Part shown: piece after piece, positions 23,719 to 31,745 of the stretch
How positions within the stretch are numbered: position 1 is the first letter of the stretch
How the letters are laid out: each line of letters begins with the position of its first letter
Notes under the pieces: generated by a model
What the model was told of the DNA's origin: nothing
Database searches by the model: none
The model's input: only the letters and a program-made list of their open reading frames with translations
Translations under genes and position numbers: made by a program
NCBI GenBank assembly: GCA_910588505.1
Contig: CAJUPQ010000031.1
Coordinates: 1 to 37,875, forward strand
DNA length: 37,875 nucleotides
Source of the DNA: an uncultured Hungatella sp.
GTDB lineage: Bacteria; Bacillota; Clostridia; Lachnospirales; Lachnospiraceae
Direction: 5' to 3'

Positions 23719-24171
23719 TCAGAAGTACTTCCTGGAGCCCCAGAGATTGTTCTTCTTCAGCTCCAGATACTCATTGTACGCCTTCTCCAAAATCTGCTTT
23801 TCGTTGGAAAACTTCAGCAGATGGTAGGCCTCATAAAACTTGTAGTACCCAGAATCCATAAAATACTCCTCGCGCTGTGGTTTACTGTAGTAGCTGTCCG
23901 CCATCATCAGGTACCAGTGGACGTCTTTCTCCACCATATCCTGGGGAGTGTTAAAGGAGTACTGGCTCTTTCCAATATATTTGATAATGGAAGCCGAAAC
24001 GCCAGTCTCTTCCTTTACCTCACGCAGAGCCGTCTCCTTATATTCCTCTCCCTCCTCCACAGTTCCCTTCGGCAAAACCCAACCCTCGTATTTGTTCTTA
24101 TAATTCTTATACAATACAAGAATCTTACCTCGAAAAATAACCACACCGCCACAGCTCGTTGCCTCTATCAT
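23719..24171 (-). CDS. Nudix hydrolase
   Basis: The 150-residue protein has a full Nudix box, G-x5-E-x7-REVKEETG, at residues 36-58, which binds the metal and hydrolyses a nucleoside diphosphate linked to another group. The N-terminal CGGVVIF strand and WVLPKGTVEEGE are similar to diadenosine tetraphosphate hydrolases. A 50-residue C-terminal helical extension (EAYHLLKFSNEKQILEKAYNEYLELK) is longer than in the minimal fold. The ATG at 24171 follows CAGGAGGG; the longer frame to 24267 is not used. It has its own promoter upstream. The substrate is not decided by sequence. Confidence 0.88.
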   Translation of the reverse strand: MIEATSCGGVVIFRGKILVLYKNYKNKYEGWVLPKGTVEEGEEYKETALREVKEETGVSASIIKYIGKSQYSFNTPQDMVEKDVHWYLMMADSYYSKPQREEYFMDSGYYKFYEAYHLLKFSNEKQILEKAYNEYLELKKNNLWGSRKYF

Positions 24172-24278
24172 TGCAATCCCTCCTGGCTGGAGCGTTCCCC
24201 TGCCCCGTGGTGTGTCAGCAGAGCGTCCCCGCAAATAAAAGGCATTTCCCGGAATCGCTCTCAACATAGACTGAGGTA

Positions 24279-24307
24279 AGTATACCGCATTTTACCGGGA
24301 TATGCAA
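24279..24307 (-). promoter_or_regulatory. Promoter of the Nudix gene
   Basis: TTGCAT and TATACT are 17 bp apart on the minus strand. The predicted leader is about 100 nt, longer than usual for this window, and has no clear structure by eye. Confidence 0.65.
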
Positions 24308-24371
24308 GTCATGATTCAACTTCACTAGAAATAGGGCGTGAGGGAGCATAGGCATGAAACAGTACCACACC

Positions 24372-24400
24372 TTGTGCCGCATAAGATTTCATGGTAAGAT
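24372..24400 (+). promoter_or_regulatory. Possible promoter of the CYTH gene
   Basis: TTGTGC, 17 bp, TAAGAT on the plus strand, about 35 bp before the start codon. The -35 match is weak. Confidence 0.45.
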
Positions 24401-24435
24401 AACCTCATCCCATGATTAGCATAAAGGAGAAACCT

Positions 24436-24891
24436 ATGGAAATTGAGCGCAAATATCTTATCACCACCCCGCCCCAGGATTATGCTTCCTACCCGTTCCA
24501 TATCATTGAGCAGGCATACCTGTGTACAGACCCTGTGGTACGGATCCGGAAAGAAGATGAAACCTACTATCTCACCTATAAGTCCAAAGGGCTTCTGGCC
24601 CGGGAAGAGTACAACCTTCCTCTGACACAGGAATCTTATGGCCACCTTCTCCCAAAAGCCGACGGCATCGTCCTGACCAAACGCCGCTATCTCATCCCTG
24701 TCAAAGGCACGGACCTTACCATTGAGTTAGACGTGTTTTCAGGAAAATACCAGGGACTTATGCTGGCTGAGGTAGAATTTAAGACAAAGGAAGAGGCCGA
24801 ATGTTTTACGCCGCCGGACTGGTTTGGCCGGGATGTGACGTTTTCAGGAGAATATCAGAACAGCAGGCTGGCGCTTCAGGCGTTAATGTGA
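24436..24891 (+). CDS. CYTH domain (triphosphate tunnel) protein
   Basis: The 151-residue protein begins MEIERKYLI, with the ExExK signature of the CYTH family. It continues with VVRIRKEDETYYLTYKSKG, RREEYNLPL-like and IELDVFSG, AEVEFKTKEEA strands of the eight-stranded tunnel. CYTH enzymes hydrolyse inorganic triphosphate, thiamine triphosphate or similar with a divalent metal; the substrate is not clear here. The ATG at 24436 has AAAGGAG upstream, so the extension from 24412 is not used. It stands alone between a weak promoter and a strong hairpin. Confidence 0.88.
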   Translation: MEIERKYLITTPPQDYASYPFHIIEQAYLCTDPVVRIRKEDETYYLTYKSKGLLAREEYNLPLTQESYGHLLPKADGIVLTKRRYLIPVKGTDLTIELDVFSGKYQGLMLAEVEFKTKEEAECFTPPDWFGRDVTFSGEYQNSRLALQALM

Positions 24892-24895
24892 CAAA

Positions 24896-24932
24896 AGGCT
24901 ATGTTACCTGTTTATGGTGGGTAACATAGCCT
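24896..24932. terminator. 13-bp stem terminator after CYTH gene
   Basis: AGGCTATGTTACC pairs perfectly with GGTAACATAGCCT around an 11-nt loop. TTTT follows on the minus strand and TATAATTA on the plus strand, so it may serve both directions (CYTH on plus, DUF1292 on minus). Confidence 0.65.
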
Positions 24933-25017
24933 ATAATTAACCGCACCTTTCACTTGTCTAAATTTCCATCTGCTGCGTTGCCGTCATAACTACATATTCT
25001 TGACAAAACGTCGCTCC

Positions 25018-25344
25018 CTACTCCAGATCCTCCAATTCATCTTCCCCCACCAGTTCGTCGTACTCCTGGGCATCCAGAAGCTCGTCAAAGGCGTCTGCCA
25101 CGATCTCATACTCGTCGTCATCTACAATATTGTCCAAAACCGGCTCCCCCTCTTCGGGCTCGCTGTAACGGTACAGGTACACTTCCCCCTCCTCGGCGTC
25201 GGCGCTGTCCATGGGGAGCAGAGCAATATAATCCCTCTCCCCCGCCTCAAAGATGGTGAGGACCACGCACTCCACCTCGCTGCCGTCGTCCATGGTCAGT
25301 GTAACTGTCATCTCCTCCTGGGGTTCCATCATATTGTTTTCCAT
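25018..25344 (-). CDS. DUF1292 acidic protein
   Basis: The 108-residue protein is strongly acidic. It begins with a short Met-rich lead, then VTLTMDDGSEVECVVLTIFE and DYIALLPMDSADAEEGEVYLYRYSE, typical of DUF1292 (YrzB family). The tail is nearly all Asp, Glu and Leu. No function is established for this family. In many Firmicutes it lies near the Holliday-junction resolvase ruvX; here it follows btuR by 94 bp on the same strand. The start at 25344 follows AAAGGGAT. Confidence 0.85.
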   Translation of the reverse strand: MENNMMEPQEEMTVTLTMDDGSEVECVVLTIFEAGERDYIALLPMDSADAEEGEVYLYRYSEPEEGEPVLDNIVDDDEYEIVADAFDELLDAQEYDELVGEDELEDLE

Positions 25345-25438
25345 AATTTTTATCCCTTTCTTTTTCCTTTTATCCTGACTCCACTTTACCAGAATATAAG
25401 CCCGGACGCAAGGACTTTTCACCGATTTTTCGACCGCG

Positions 25439-25975
25439 TTAAAATTCGATCCCCTCTCTCGCCCCGCATCCCTGGTCAAAAGGATGCTTCACCTTTCGTA
25501 TCTCTGACACATAATCAGCCAGGTCCACAAACTCCGGGGATGGGTCTCTGCCTGTCAGCACCACCTCCAGACTCCTGGGCCTCTTTTTCAGATGATCCAG
25601 CACCTCTTTCTCACAGACCAGCCCATACTTACAGGCTGCCATGATCTCGTCGAAGATAACCATGTCAAAGTTCTCCCTGACAGCTTCCTCCCACCCGCTA
25701 TGAAACATACGGTCATAATACTCTCCCGCCTCTTTCTTCTGCTCCTGGGTCATCTGGTAAAAAAAGCCAAAACATCGCTCACAGGGCTTCACTCGTATGC
25801 CGGGGATCTCACCTAAGATCTTCACCTCTCCGGAGTCGTCGCTTTTTAAAAAGCGGACCACCAAAACTCTCTTCCCCCGCCCCGCGGCCCTGACAGCCAG
25901 CCCCATGGCCGCACTGGTCTTTCCCTTTCCGTCTCCGCAGTAAATGTGGACGCAGCTTTTGAATGTTTGCTCCAT
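25439..25975 (-). CDS. btuR: Cob(I)yrinic acid a,c-diamide adenosyltransferase
   Basis: This 178-residue BtuR/CobA-type enzyme transfers the adenosyl group of ATP to the cobalt of corrinoids, giving coenzyme B12 forms. The unusual P-loop YCGDGKGKTSAAMGLAVRA is at residues 12-31. VLVVRFLK, FDMVIFDEIMAACKYGLV and EVVLTGRDPSPEFVDLADYV are the other family motifs. It lies 22 bp after the helicase gene and has no cobalamin genes or riboswitch beside it, so it probably serves salvaged corrinoids. Confidence 0.93.
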   Translation of the reverse strand: MEQTFKSCVHIYCGDGKGKTSAAMGLAVRAAGRGKRVLVVRFLKSDDSGEVKILGEIPGIRVKPCERCFGFFYQMTQEQKKEAGEYYDRMFHSGWEEAVRENFDMVIFDEIMAACKYGLVCEKEVLDHLKKRPRSLEVVLTGRDPSPEFVDLADYVSEIRKVKHPFDQGCGAREGIEF

Positions 25976-25997
25976 AGGTCACTGTATTCCTTTCCAC

Positions 25998-27833
25998 CTA
26001 ATTCTTCCCTCCCAGATACTCCCCCACAAACCTTGACCGCTCCTGCTTCTTCCCGTACCGCTCCCCCACATAGCACACGTGGAGCCGCTCCTTGGCCCTG
26101 GTCATGGCCACATAGAACATCCGCCGCTCCTCCTCCAGATCCACGTCCAGAACCGCCTTCTTGTGGGGCGCGATCCCCTCGTTGGCGTCCAGGATATACA
26201 CCACCCGAAACTCCAGCCCCTTAGAGCTGTGCATGGTCATCAGAGAAACGCCTTTTGCCTCCCCCTTCTGGCTTCTGGCCTGCTCCATAAGCTTCTTTTT
26301 ATATTCCTCCATGTGGGCAGACCACTCTTCCATGGTCTTAAATCCCGCCGCGCTCTCCTTTAACTGATCCGCAGTCTCCAGAAGCTCCTCCGCCTTCATG
26401 CGGCGAAACTGGGCGTACTCCTTCAGATAATCATCATACCCCACAGCCTTGCGGATATAGTTTACAGCCGCCACGGGAGCCATATCCCGCAGCATCAGAA
26501 GGTCGTACTCCAGCTGTTCCAGCCGCTCCACCATCCAGCCCTTATCCTGATAGAAAGATTTCAGCTTGTCCCAGGACACATCTCCGTCCTCCAGGGCGTC
26601 CCGGCTGATATACCGGTTTGGCCGGTTGATGATCTGCAGGATATTGCCCCGCTTCAGATTCCCTCGGGCTGCGTATATGTAGGCCAGGATATTCCGGCTG
26701 ATCCAGTGATCATAGAGGTTTGGCAGAGAGTCCTTCATGGTAAATGGGATATTGTACTCCATCAGTCTCTCCACTAAAAGCCCGGGATTTAAGTTGGTGC
26801 GGTACAAGACCGCAATGTCCTCCAATTGGTATCCCACCTTCACATAGTCCTGTATCTCCTCCACGATCCGCAGCGTCTCCTCCCTGGTATCCAGGCTCAT
26901 GGTGGTAATTACCGGCTTTCCTGCCCCTTTCTGGGCTGTCAGCTTCTTCTCGTACCGCTTTCCATTGTGACCGATCAGGGTGCAGGCCGCCTCCACGATC
27001 TCCTTTGTGGAGCGGTAATTCACACCCAAAACCACGGTCTTCGCCTGGGGATAATCCTTTCCAAATCCCAGCATGATCTCCGGCTTTGCCCCCCGAAACC
27101 GGTACACCGACTGGTCGTCATCCCCCACGATAAACAGGTTGTTGGCCGGAAGGGCCAGCATCCGCACAATCTCGTACTGAACCCTGTTGATGTCCTGAAA
27201 CTCGTCAATCAGAATGTAGCGGAACTTATTCTGCCATGCCCTTAAGATATCTTTTCTCTGGGTAAACAGCTGCCAGCACATGACCAGCATATCGTCAAAA
27301 TCCAGAAGCCCGGCCTTTCGCATCCGCTCCTCATACCCCTCGTACAGCTTCTTAAACACAGCCTCCGAACAGTTTTTGGAATAATAGTGGGTAAGGTCCA
27401 CCATCTCGCTTTTCACAACGCTGATCTCGCTTAGGATCGCAGGCACAAACTCATGCTCGTCCTCGATCTCCAGCTCATACTGCTCCATCATCTCCCGTAT
27501 ATAGCGGACTCTCTGGTCCTCCCTGACAATATCCGAGGCCTGGTAGCGGTAGGCGTACTTTAAAATCGTAAAGAACACGGAGTGGAAGGTTCCGAAGCTG
27601 ACTCCCAGGCTCTTTCCCTCCATCAGCTTCTCAAACCGCTCCTGCATCTCCCGGGCCGCGGCTCTGGTAAATGTGATAACCAGGATATGCCCCGGGTCGA
27701 TCCCTTTCTCCTCTATGAGATATTTTGTCCTGTGGGTGATCACCGTTGTCTTGCCGGACCCTGGCCCCGCAAGCACCATCATAGGGCCGTCCGTGTGCCG
27801 GATAGCCTCCTCCTGAGACGGGTGAAACGCCAT
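25998..27833 (-). CDS. UvrD/PcrA-type superfamily 1 DNA helicase
   Basis: The 611-residue ATPase moves 3' to 5' along single-stranded DNA. Motifs in order are LAGPGSGKTTVI (Walker A, ~residues 21-32), ITFTRAAAREM (Ia), LIDEFQDIN (II, ~209), GDDDQSVYRFRGA (III, ~236), VNYRST (IV), MTMHSSKGLEFRVVYI (V, ~536) and FYVAMTRAKERLHV (VI, ~580). It is about 100 residues shorter than PcrA and stops soon after motif VI, so it lacks the C-terminal polymerase-binding region. A GGAGGAG site lies across the end of the SRPBCC gene. It may be a second helicase beside a full-length PcrA elsewhere. Confidence 0.92.
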   Translation of the reverse strand: MAFHPSQEEAIRHTDGPMMVLAGPGSGKTTVITHRTKYLIEEKGIDPGHILVITFTRAAAREMQERFEKLMEGKSLGVSFGTFHSVFFTILKYAYRYQASDIVREDQRVRYIREMMEQYELEIEDEHEFVPAILSEISVVKSEMVDLTHYYSKNCSEAVFKKLYEGYEERMRKAGLLDFDDMLVMCWQLFTQRKDILRAWQNKFRYILIDEFQDINRVQYEIVRMLALPANNLFIVGDDDQSVYRFRGAKPEIMLGFGKDYPQAKTVVLGVNYRSTKEIVEAACTLIGHNGKRYEKKLTAQKGAGKPVITTMSLDTREETLRIVEEIQDYVKVGYQLEDIAVLYRTNLNPGLLVERLMEYNIPFTMKDSLPNLYDHWISRNILAYIYAARGNLKRGNILQIINRPNRYISRDALEDGDVSWDKLKSFYQDKGWMVERLEQLEYDLLMLRDMAPVAAVNYIRKAVGYDDYLKEYAQFRRMKAEELLETADQLKESAAGFKTMEEWSAHMEEYKKKLMEQARSQKGEAKGVSLMTMHSSKGLEFRVVYILDANEGIAPHKKAVLDVDLEEERRMFYVAMTRAKERLHVCYVGERYGKKQERSRFVGEYLGGKN

Positions 27834-27839
27834 GATCTG

Positions 27840-28271
27840 TCACTCCTCCTCTCCCAACTCCCCGGCACTCTTCAGATCGGCAGCAAACCGCTCCAGCTCC
27901 TTTTGCAGGTATGTTTTCTCAAACACACTCTTGCCCACTGGCCTTGTGGAAAGCTTTTTCGCCGTCGCCCAGGCTGAAATATCAAGCTCTGTCTCATCAC
28001 TGCCTTTTGACGTGAGCACAACCGTCCAGCGCCCTTTCACATGGCTGTTTTCCACATCAGCCTCCCAGCATCTGCAGGGTTCGGACCTGATAACCGTATA
28101 CACCGTTGAATAGCCGTCTTTTGTGTAGACGGTAAACTGGTTTTCATCGGTGGTTACCGTCTTTTCCACATCTCTTCGCCATGCGGGATACCCCAAAACC
28201 TCTGACAGGGTCTTCCAGACTTTATGAATATCCTGTGGAATATCTGCTTTTATCCTGTGTGTCGTCATCAT
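27840..28271 (-). CDS. SRPBCC-fold ligand-binding protein
   Basis: The 143-residue sequence begins with a typical SRPBCC start: HRIKADIPQDIHKVWKTLSEV, then YPAWRRDVEKT. Later strands include FTVYTKDGYSTVYTVI and RWTVVLTSKG, and a long C-terminal helix follows. Such proteins form a cavity for hydrophobic or small ligands (START/polyketide cyclase-like); no catalytic residue is recognised. The stop lies 6 bp from the helicase start, so it is the first gene of the SRPBCC-helicase-btuR operon. A second ATG, one codon later, is about as likely as the start. Confidence 0.8.
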   Translation of the reverse strand: MMTTHRIKADIPQDIHKVWKTLSEVLGYPAWRRDVEKTVTTDENQFTVYTKDGYSTVYTVIRSEPCRCWEADVENSHVKGRWTVVLTSKGSDETELDISAWATAKKLSTRPVGKSVFEKTYLQKELERFAADLKSAGELGEEE

Positions 28272-28366
28272 CTCTCCCCCATCTCAAATCAAAATTTTCA
28301 TTTACAGGTTACAGCCTGTTACTGTTTGCCGATACACAGCAAGCAGTAACACAACCGGCTCAATAA

Positions 28367-28410
28367 CAAAAGGCTGCCGCAACCTTCTCACCTCATGCGG
28401 CAGCCTTTTG
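28367..28410 (-). terminator. Terminator of gltX
   Basis: CAAAAGGCTGCCGCA pairs perfectly over 15 bp with TGCGGCAGCCTTTTG around a 14-nt loop. The stem itself carries the T-run on both strands. It lies just after the gltX stop. Confidence 0.85.
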
Positions 28411-28433
28411 TCCTTATCTGGTACAGCATTTCA

Positions 28434-29900
28434 CTAGCTTAACAGCGCGATTCCTTTCCTGATCCTGACAAGGGACTCCTCTTTTCCCAGAACTTCCATG
28501 ATCTCCGTGGCCCCCGCCGGAGTCATCTGTTTACCGGACACCGCGGTGCGCACAGGCCACATGACAAACCCTGTCTTATAGCCCTTCTCCGACACATATT
28601 TGGAGAGAATCTCATACAGCCCGTCATTGGAGTAATCCTCCTGGGCCTCCAGAAGAGGAAGCACATCCGTCAGGACTTCCAGGGCGCTCTCCTTTGTGGA
28701 CTTCATCTTCTTGTGAACATACATCTGAGTGTCATACTCCGGCATCTCTTCAAAAAAGTCAATGTGTCCCCGGATATCCGGAAGTACCTCGATCCTGGTC
28801 TTTACCATGGCGGCGATCTTTCGAAGGTCCAGATCCTTACTGATCACTTCTTTGATATAAGGCTCTGCCATCTCATAGAACCGGTCCGGATCCATAGCTT
28901 TTAAATACTCGCCGTTCATCCACTTAAGCTTTGTTATGTCAAACACAGCCGGGGACTTGCTCATATGCCTGTAGTCAAAGACCTCCTCAAGCTCCTTGAG
29001 GGAAAAGATCTCCCGATTATCCTCCGGCGACCACCCGAGAAGAGCCACATAGTTGACCACCGCCTCGGACACAAACCCCTGCTCGATCAGATCCTCATAG
29101 GAGGAGTGGCCGCTGCGCTTGCTCAACTTCTTGTGCTCCTCATTGGTGATGAGAGGGCAGTGGACATAGATTGGCACTTCCCATCCAAAGGCATCATAGA
29201 GGCGGTTATACTTGGGCGATGAGGACAGATACTCATTGCCCCTGACCACGTGGGTGATGCCCATGAGATGGTCGTCCACCACGTTGGCAAAGTTGTAGGT
29301 GGGATACCCGTCGGACTTGATGAGCACCATGTCGTCCAGCTCCCCATTGTCCACGGTGATATCCCCGTAGATCTCGTCGTGAAATGTGGTGGTCCCTTCT
29401 GTGGGATTATTCTGGCGGATGACATAGGGCATACCTGCCGCTAAGTTGGCCTCTACCTCCTCCTTTGACAGGTGAAGGCAGTGCTTGTCATAGGACATGA
29501 TCTCCTCGCCGTTTACGGTCTTTTTCAGGGAATTTAACCGGTCCTGGTCACAGAAACAGTAGTAAGCCTCCCCCTTTTCGATCAGCATTTTGGCGTACTT
29601 CAGGTAGATCCCCTCGCTCTGGCGCTGGCTCTGGACATAGGGACCCACCCCGCCGTCCTTGTCCGGCCCCTCGTCGTGGATCAGCCCCGTCTTCTCCAGG
29701 GTCCGGTAAATGATCTGTGTAGCTCCCTCCACATACCGCTCCTGGTCCGTGTCCTCGATGCGAAGAAGAAAGTCTCCCCCTTCGTGTTTCGCGATGAGAT
29801 AGGCGTACAGCGCTGTCCGCAGGTTCCCCACATGCATGCGGCCTGTGGGGCTGGGCGCGTACCTGGTCCTGACTTTAGGCTGGTTCATTGATTTATCCAT
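28434..29900 (-). CDS. gltX: Glutamyl-tRNA synthetase
   Basis: The 488-residue class I enzyme charges tRNA with glutamate. The HIGH motif appears as PSPTGRMHVGN near residue 17, LLRIEDTDQERY follows, and the KMSKS motif is KKLSKRSGHSSYEDL near residue 258. The C-terminal anticodon-binding domain ends ALLS. Length is normal for bacterial GltX. It has its own promoter and terminator and is not in an operon. Many Clostridia form Gln-tRNA through Glu-tRNA and GatCAB, so the enzyme may be non-discriminating; I cannot tell. Confidence 0.95.
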   Translation of the reverse strand: MDKSMNQPKVRTRYAPSPTGRMHVGNLRTALYAYLIAKHEGGDFLLRIEDTDQERYVEGATQIIYRTLEKTGLIHDEGPDKDGGVGPYVQSQRQSEGIYLKYAKMLIEKGEAYYCFCDQDRLNSLKKTVNGEEIMSYDKHCLHLSKEEVEANLAAGMPYVIRQNNPTEGTTTFHDEIYGDITVDNGELDDMVLIKSDGYPTYNFANVVDDHLMGITHVVRGNEYLSSSPKYNRLYDAFGWEVPIYVHCPLITNEEHKKLSKRSGHSSYEDLIEQGFVSEAVVNYVALLGWSPEDNREIFSLKELEEVFDYRHMSKSPAVFDITKLKWMNGEYLKAMDPDRFYEMAEPYIKEVISKDLDLRKIAAMVKTRIEVLPDIRGHIDFFEEMPEYDTQMYVHKKMKSTKESALEVLTDVLPLLEAQEDYSNDGLYEILSKYVSEKGYKTGFVMWPVRTAVSGKQMTPAGATEIMEVLGKEESLVRIRKGIALLS

Positions 29901-29953
29901 ACTGTTTGTCTCCTGTTATTCTGTAATCTTCATGATCTAAGTCTTTCGTGGAC

Positions 29954-29982
29954 ATTATACCCCAGGCCTGCAAAAAACGCAA
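29954..29982 (-). promoter_or_regulatory. gltX promoter
   Basis: TTGCGT, 17 bp and TATAAT on the minus strand, ending about 10 bp from the stop of the upstream DUF134-NifX gene. The leader is about 50 nt. Confidence 0.7.
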
Positions 29983-29991
29983 CTCTGCCTT

Positions 29992-30774
29992 TTATTCTCC
30001 GCAAAAATGGCCGCCCTCATGATGGCTGCAGCCGTGATCACCGCAGGAATGGCCCTCCCCGTGGTGATCATGGTGATCGCACCTTGCCTCCGGGTCAAAG
30101 GACAGCTTCCCGTTAAGCAGCGCCTCCACCGCCGCGTCCGCGCTGCCCGACACTCCTCCGTACAGCTTGATCCCACCGGCGTCCAGAGCTGCCCTTGCCC
30201 CTCCCCCGATGCCGCCGCAAATCAGCGCGTCCACCTTCAGAGCCTTTAACACCCCTGCCAGGGCGCCGTGGCCCTGACCATTAGTGTCCACCACCTGGGA
30301 GTCTGACACCTTCCCGTCCTCCACGTCATAAACCTTAAACATCTCCGTATGCCCAAAATGCTGAAATACCTGTCCATCCTCATATGTCACTGCGATCCTC
30401 ATGATCCTCTCTCCCTTCGGTTTTTGATATTGTTCACAAGTCCTGCGCTTCAGGCACCCGCGGCAGCTATGGAACACTGCCTCCCCGTCGCACAGTTCAT
30501 ACTCCCCGCCCTCGATCCGCAGGGTAAGCCCTTCCACCAGGGCGTGGGCCAGCTTTTTTCTGGCAGCGGCGTAGATCAGCTGTACGGTGGTGCGGGACAC
30601 TCCCATCTGCTCAGAGCACTGTTCCTGGGAAAGTCCCACCCAGTCAATAAGCCGGACCGTTTCATACTCGTCCAGGTTTAAGATCACCGTCTCCCCCTTC
30701 CGGCTGCCTGCCGGCTCAAATACGTTCGTCTCCGGGAGATTGCACACCCTTCTGCATTTCCTTGGTCTTGCCAT
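29992..30774 (-). CDS. DUF134 HTH protein fused to NifX/NifB-like domain, His/Cys-rich tail
   Basis: This 260-residue protein joins two families. Residues 1-~100 are DUF134: MARPRKCRRVCNLPETNVF, then LDEYETVRLIDWVGLSQEQCSEQMGVSRTT-like helix-turn-helix, and a Cys cluster (CRGCLKRRTC). Residues ~124-230 are a dinitrogenase Fe-Mo cofactor domain (MRIAVTYEDGQVFQHFGHTE, ICGGIGGGARAAL). The last 30 residues are His- and Cys-rich (CDHHDHHGEGHSC...CSHHEGGHFCGE), suited to metal binding. The codon for Met124 (ATG at 30402) follows GGGAGAGAGG, so a separate 136-residue NifX-like form could also be made. It probably responds to metal or iron-sulfur status; that is inference. A consensus promoter with a large inverted repeat precedes it. 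Confidence 0.88.
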   Translation of the reverse strand: MARPRKCRRVCNLPETNVFEPAGSRKGETVILNLDEYETVRLIDWVGLSQEQCSEQMGVSRTTVQLIYAAARKKLAHALVEGLTLRIEGGEYELCDGEAVFHSCRGCLKRRTCEQYQKPKGERIMRIAVTYEDGQVFQHFGHTEMFKVYDVEDGKVSDSQVVDTNGQGHGALAGVLKALKVDALICGGIGGGARAALDAGGIKLYGGVSGSADAAVEALLNGKLSFDPEARCDHHDHHGEGHSCGDHGCSHHEGGHFCGE

Positions 30775-30806
30775 GTTCCACCTCCTCTGCCCTTTGCGCT
30801 TTCTTC

Positions 30807-30835
30807 ATTATAAAAAGATTTCGGGCATATGTCAA
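30807..30835 (-). promoter_or_regulatory. Consensus promoter of the DUF134-NifX gene
   Basis: TTGACA, 17 bp and TATAAT are all perfect matches on the minus strand. The -35 lies inside the inverted repeat at 30819-30861, so transcription should be strong unless a protein occupies the repeat. Confidence 0.85.
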
Positions 30836-30861
30836 TATACTAACTTGACATATGCCCGAAA
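30819..30861 (-). promoter_or_regulatory. 17-bp inverted repeat over the -35: operator and/or terminator
   Basis: TTTCGGGCATATGTCAA and its complement TTGACATATGCCCGAAA match perfectly with a 9-bp spacer. One arm contains the -35 of the DUF134-NifX promoter. The hairpin begins just after the NapH-like stop and is followed on the minus strand by TCTTTTTAT, so it can also terminate that operon. Confidence 0.8.
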
Positions 30862-30866
30862 ACCTT

Positions 30867-31454
30867 TTACTTTGTGTTCTCTGATCCACGGTGTCTGACT
30901 TTGCAGATCAGCTGGGTCATGGTCCCCATAGGGCAGTACACACACCAGCTGCGGGGCTTAAACAGCACCATGGTAATCAGTCCCAGCACGGTGGATGTCA
31001 GCATGACGCTGTAAAACCCAAAGGCGAACTGGGCTGCCCCTTGGTGGAACAGGGTTCCGTGATAAGCCCAGTTCCATGGAAGCTTAAAGGTCCACAGAAG
31101 GGTCACCACCTGTTTCAAATCCCGAACTTCCGCAAAAACCAGGTACGTATTCCACAGCATCTGGAAAAACATGATGAAAAAGAAGATCAAAAACCCGTAC
31201 CTAAACCCTTTGCTCTTCATCCACTTTGGAATATCCTTTTTTCTGGACAGTCCAAACCGTCCGCCTAAGAGCCCGAACAGCTGTCCCCTCCCGCAGTATC
31301 GGTTGCAGTAGCCCTTGGTGCCTTTCCCTATGGAAATGATCAGGGGGATGAAAAAGCACAAAAGCCCCAGCCACGCAAACAGGATGTTCACAAATCCCAG
31401 CAGCAGGTAGGTCAGAGACACGATCCACAGATAGTCGTACCATCGCTTTTTCAT
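30867..31454 (-). CDS. NapH-like membrane iron-sulfur/electron-transfer protein
   Basis: The 195-residue protein has about four membrane segments (LWIVSLTYLLLGFVNIL, LLCFFIPLIIS, FLIFFFIMFFQML, SVMLTSTVLGLITMVL). Two cytoplasmic Cys pairs, YCNRYCGRGQLFG near residue 52 and CVYCPMGTMTQ near 175, correspond to the CxxxCP motifs of NapH/NosR/RdxA-type proteins. These pass electrons between quinol or ferredoxin and an outside reductase. Its ATG overlaps the ferredoxin stop (ATGA), with GGAGGTGAGG as binding site. No full ferredoxin domain is present in the protein, so the separate ferredoxin probably completes the relay. Confidence 0.82.
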   Translation of the reverse strand: MKKRWYDYLWIVSLTYLLLGFVNILFAWLGLLCFFIPLIISIGKGTKGYCNRYCGRGQLFGLLGGRFGLSRKKDIPKWMKSKGFRYGFLIFFFIMFFQMLWNTYLVFAEVRDLKQVVTLLWTFKLPWNWAYHGTLFHQGAAQFAFGFYSVMLTSTVLGLITMVLFKPRSWCVYCPMGTMTQLICKVRHRGSENTK

Positions 31455-31663
31455 GGCCTCACCTCCTCTATGGAGATGACTGTGGCCGGACACTCCCTGG
31501 CACACTTGCCGCATCCCACACATTTCGTTTCATCCACCTGGGCCATGATCCCATTTACAACCGTGATGGCTGACAGTGGGCAGACCTTCACACAGCACCC
31601 GCAGGCAACGCAGTCCTTTTGGTCCACCACTGCCCTCCGTTTTTTCCTCTTTGTCTCGCTCAT
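31451..31663 (-). CDS. 2x[4Fe-4S] ferredoxin
   Basis: The 70-residue protein has two clusters of the CxxCxxCxxxCP type: CVACGCCVKVCP near residue 18 and CVGCGKCARECP near residue 48. A basic N-terminus (SETKRKKRR) precedes the fold. It has no signal peptide, so it is cytoplasmic. It is translationally coupled to the NapH-like gene, and a GGAGGG site lies before its ATG. It probably feeds electrons to the membrane partner. Confidence 0.93.
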   Translation of the reverse strand: MSETKRKKRRAVVDQKDCVACGCCVKVCPLSAITVVNGIMAQVDETKCVGCGKCARECPATVISIEEVRP

Positions 31664-31691
31664 ACTGATCCCTCCGTCTTAGATTAGGATC

Positions 31692-31736
31692 AGTATAGCA
31701 CAGCTCCCTCCAATATTCTGTGACATGATCACAGAA
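31692..31736 (-). promoter_or_regulatory. Ferredoxin operon promoter with CRP/FNR-like palindrome at -41
   Basis: The minus strand has a TATACT -10 (31692-31697) but no good -35. Instead a perfect 8-bp inverted repeat, TTCTGTGA-N5-TCACAGAA (31716-31736), is centred 41 bp before the predicted start. This is the position used by class II activators of the CRP/FNR family, whose half-site TGTGA it resembles. The 5-bp spacer differs from the usual 6. Confidence 0.6.
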
Positions 31737-31745
31737 CCTTTAAGA

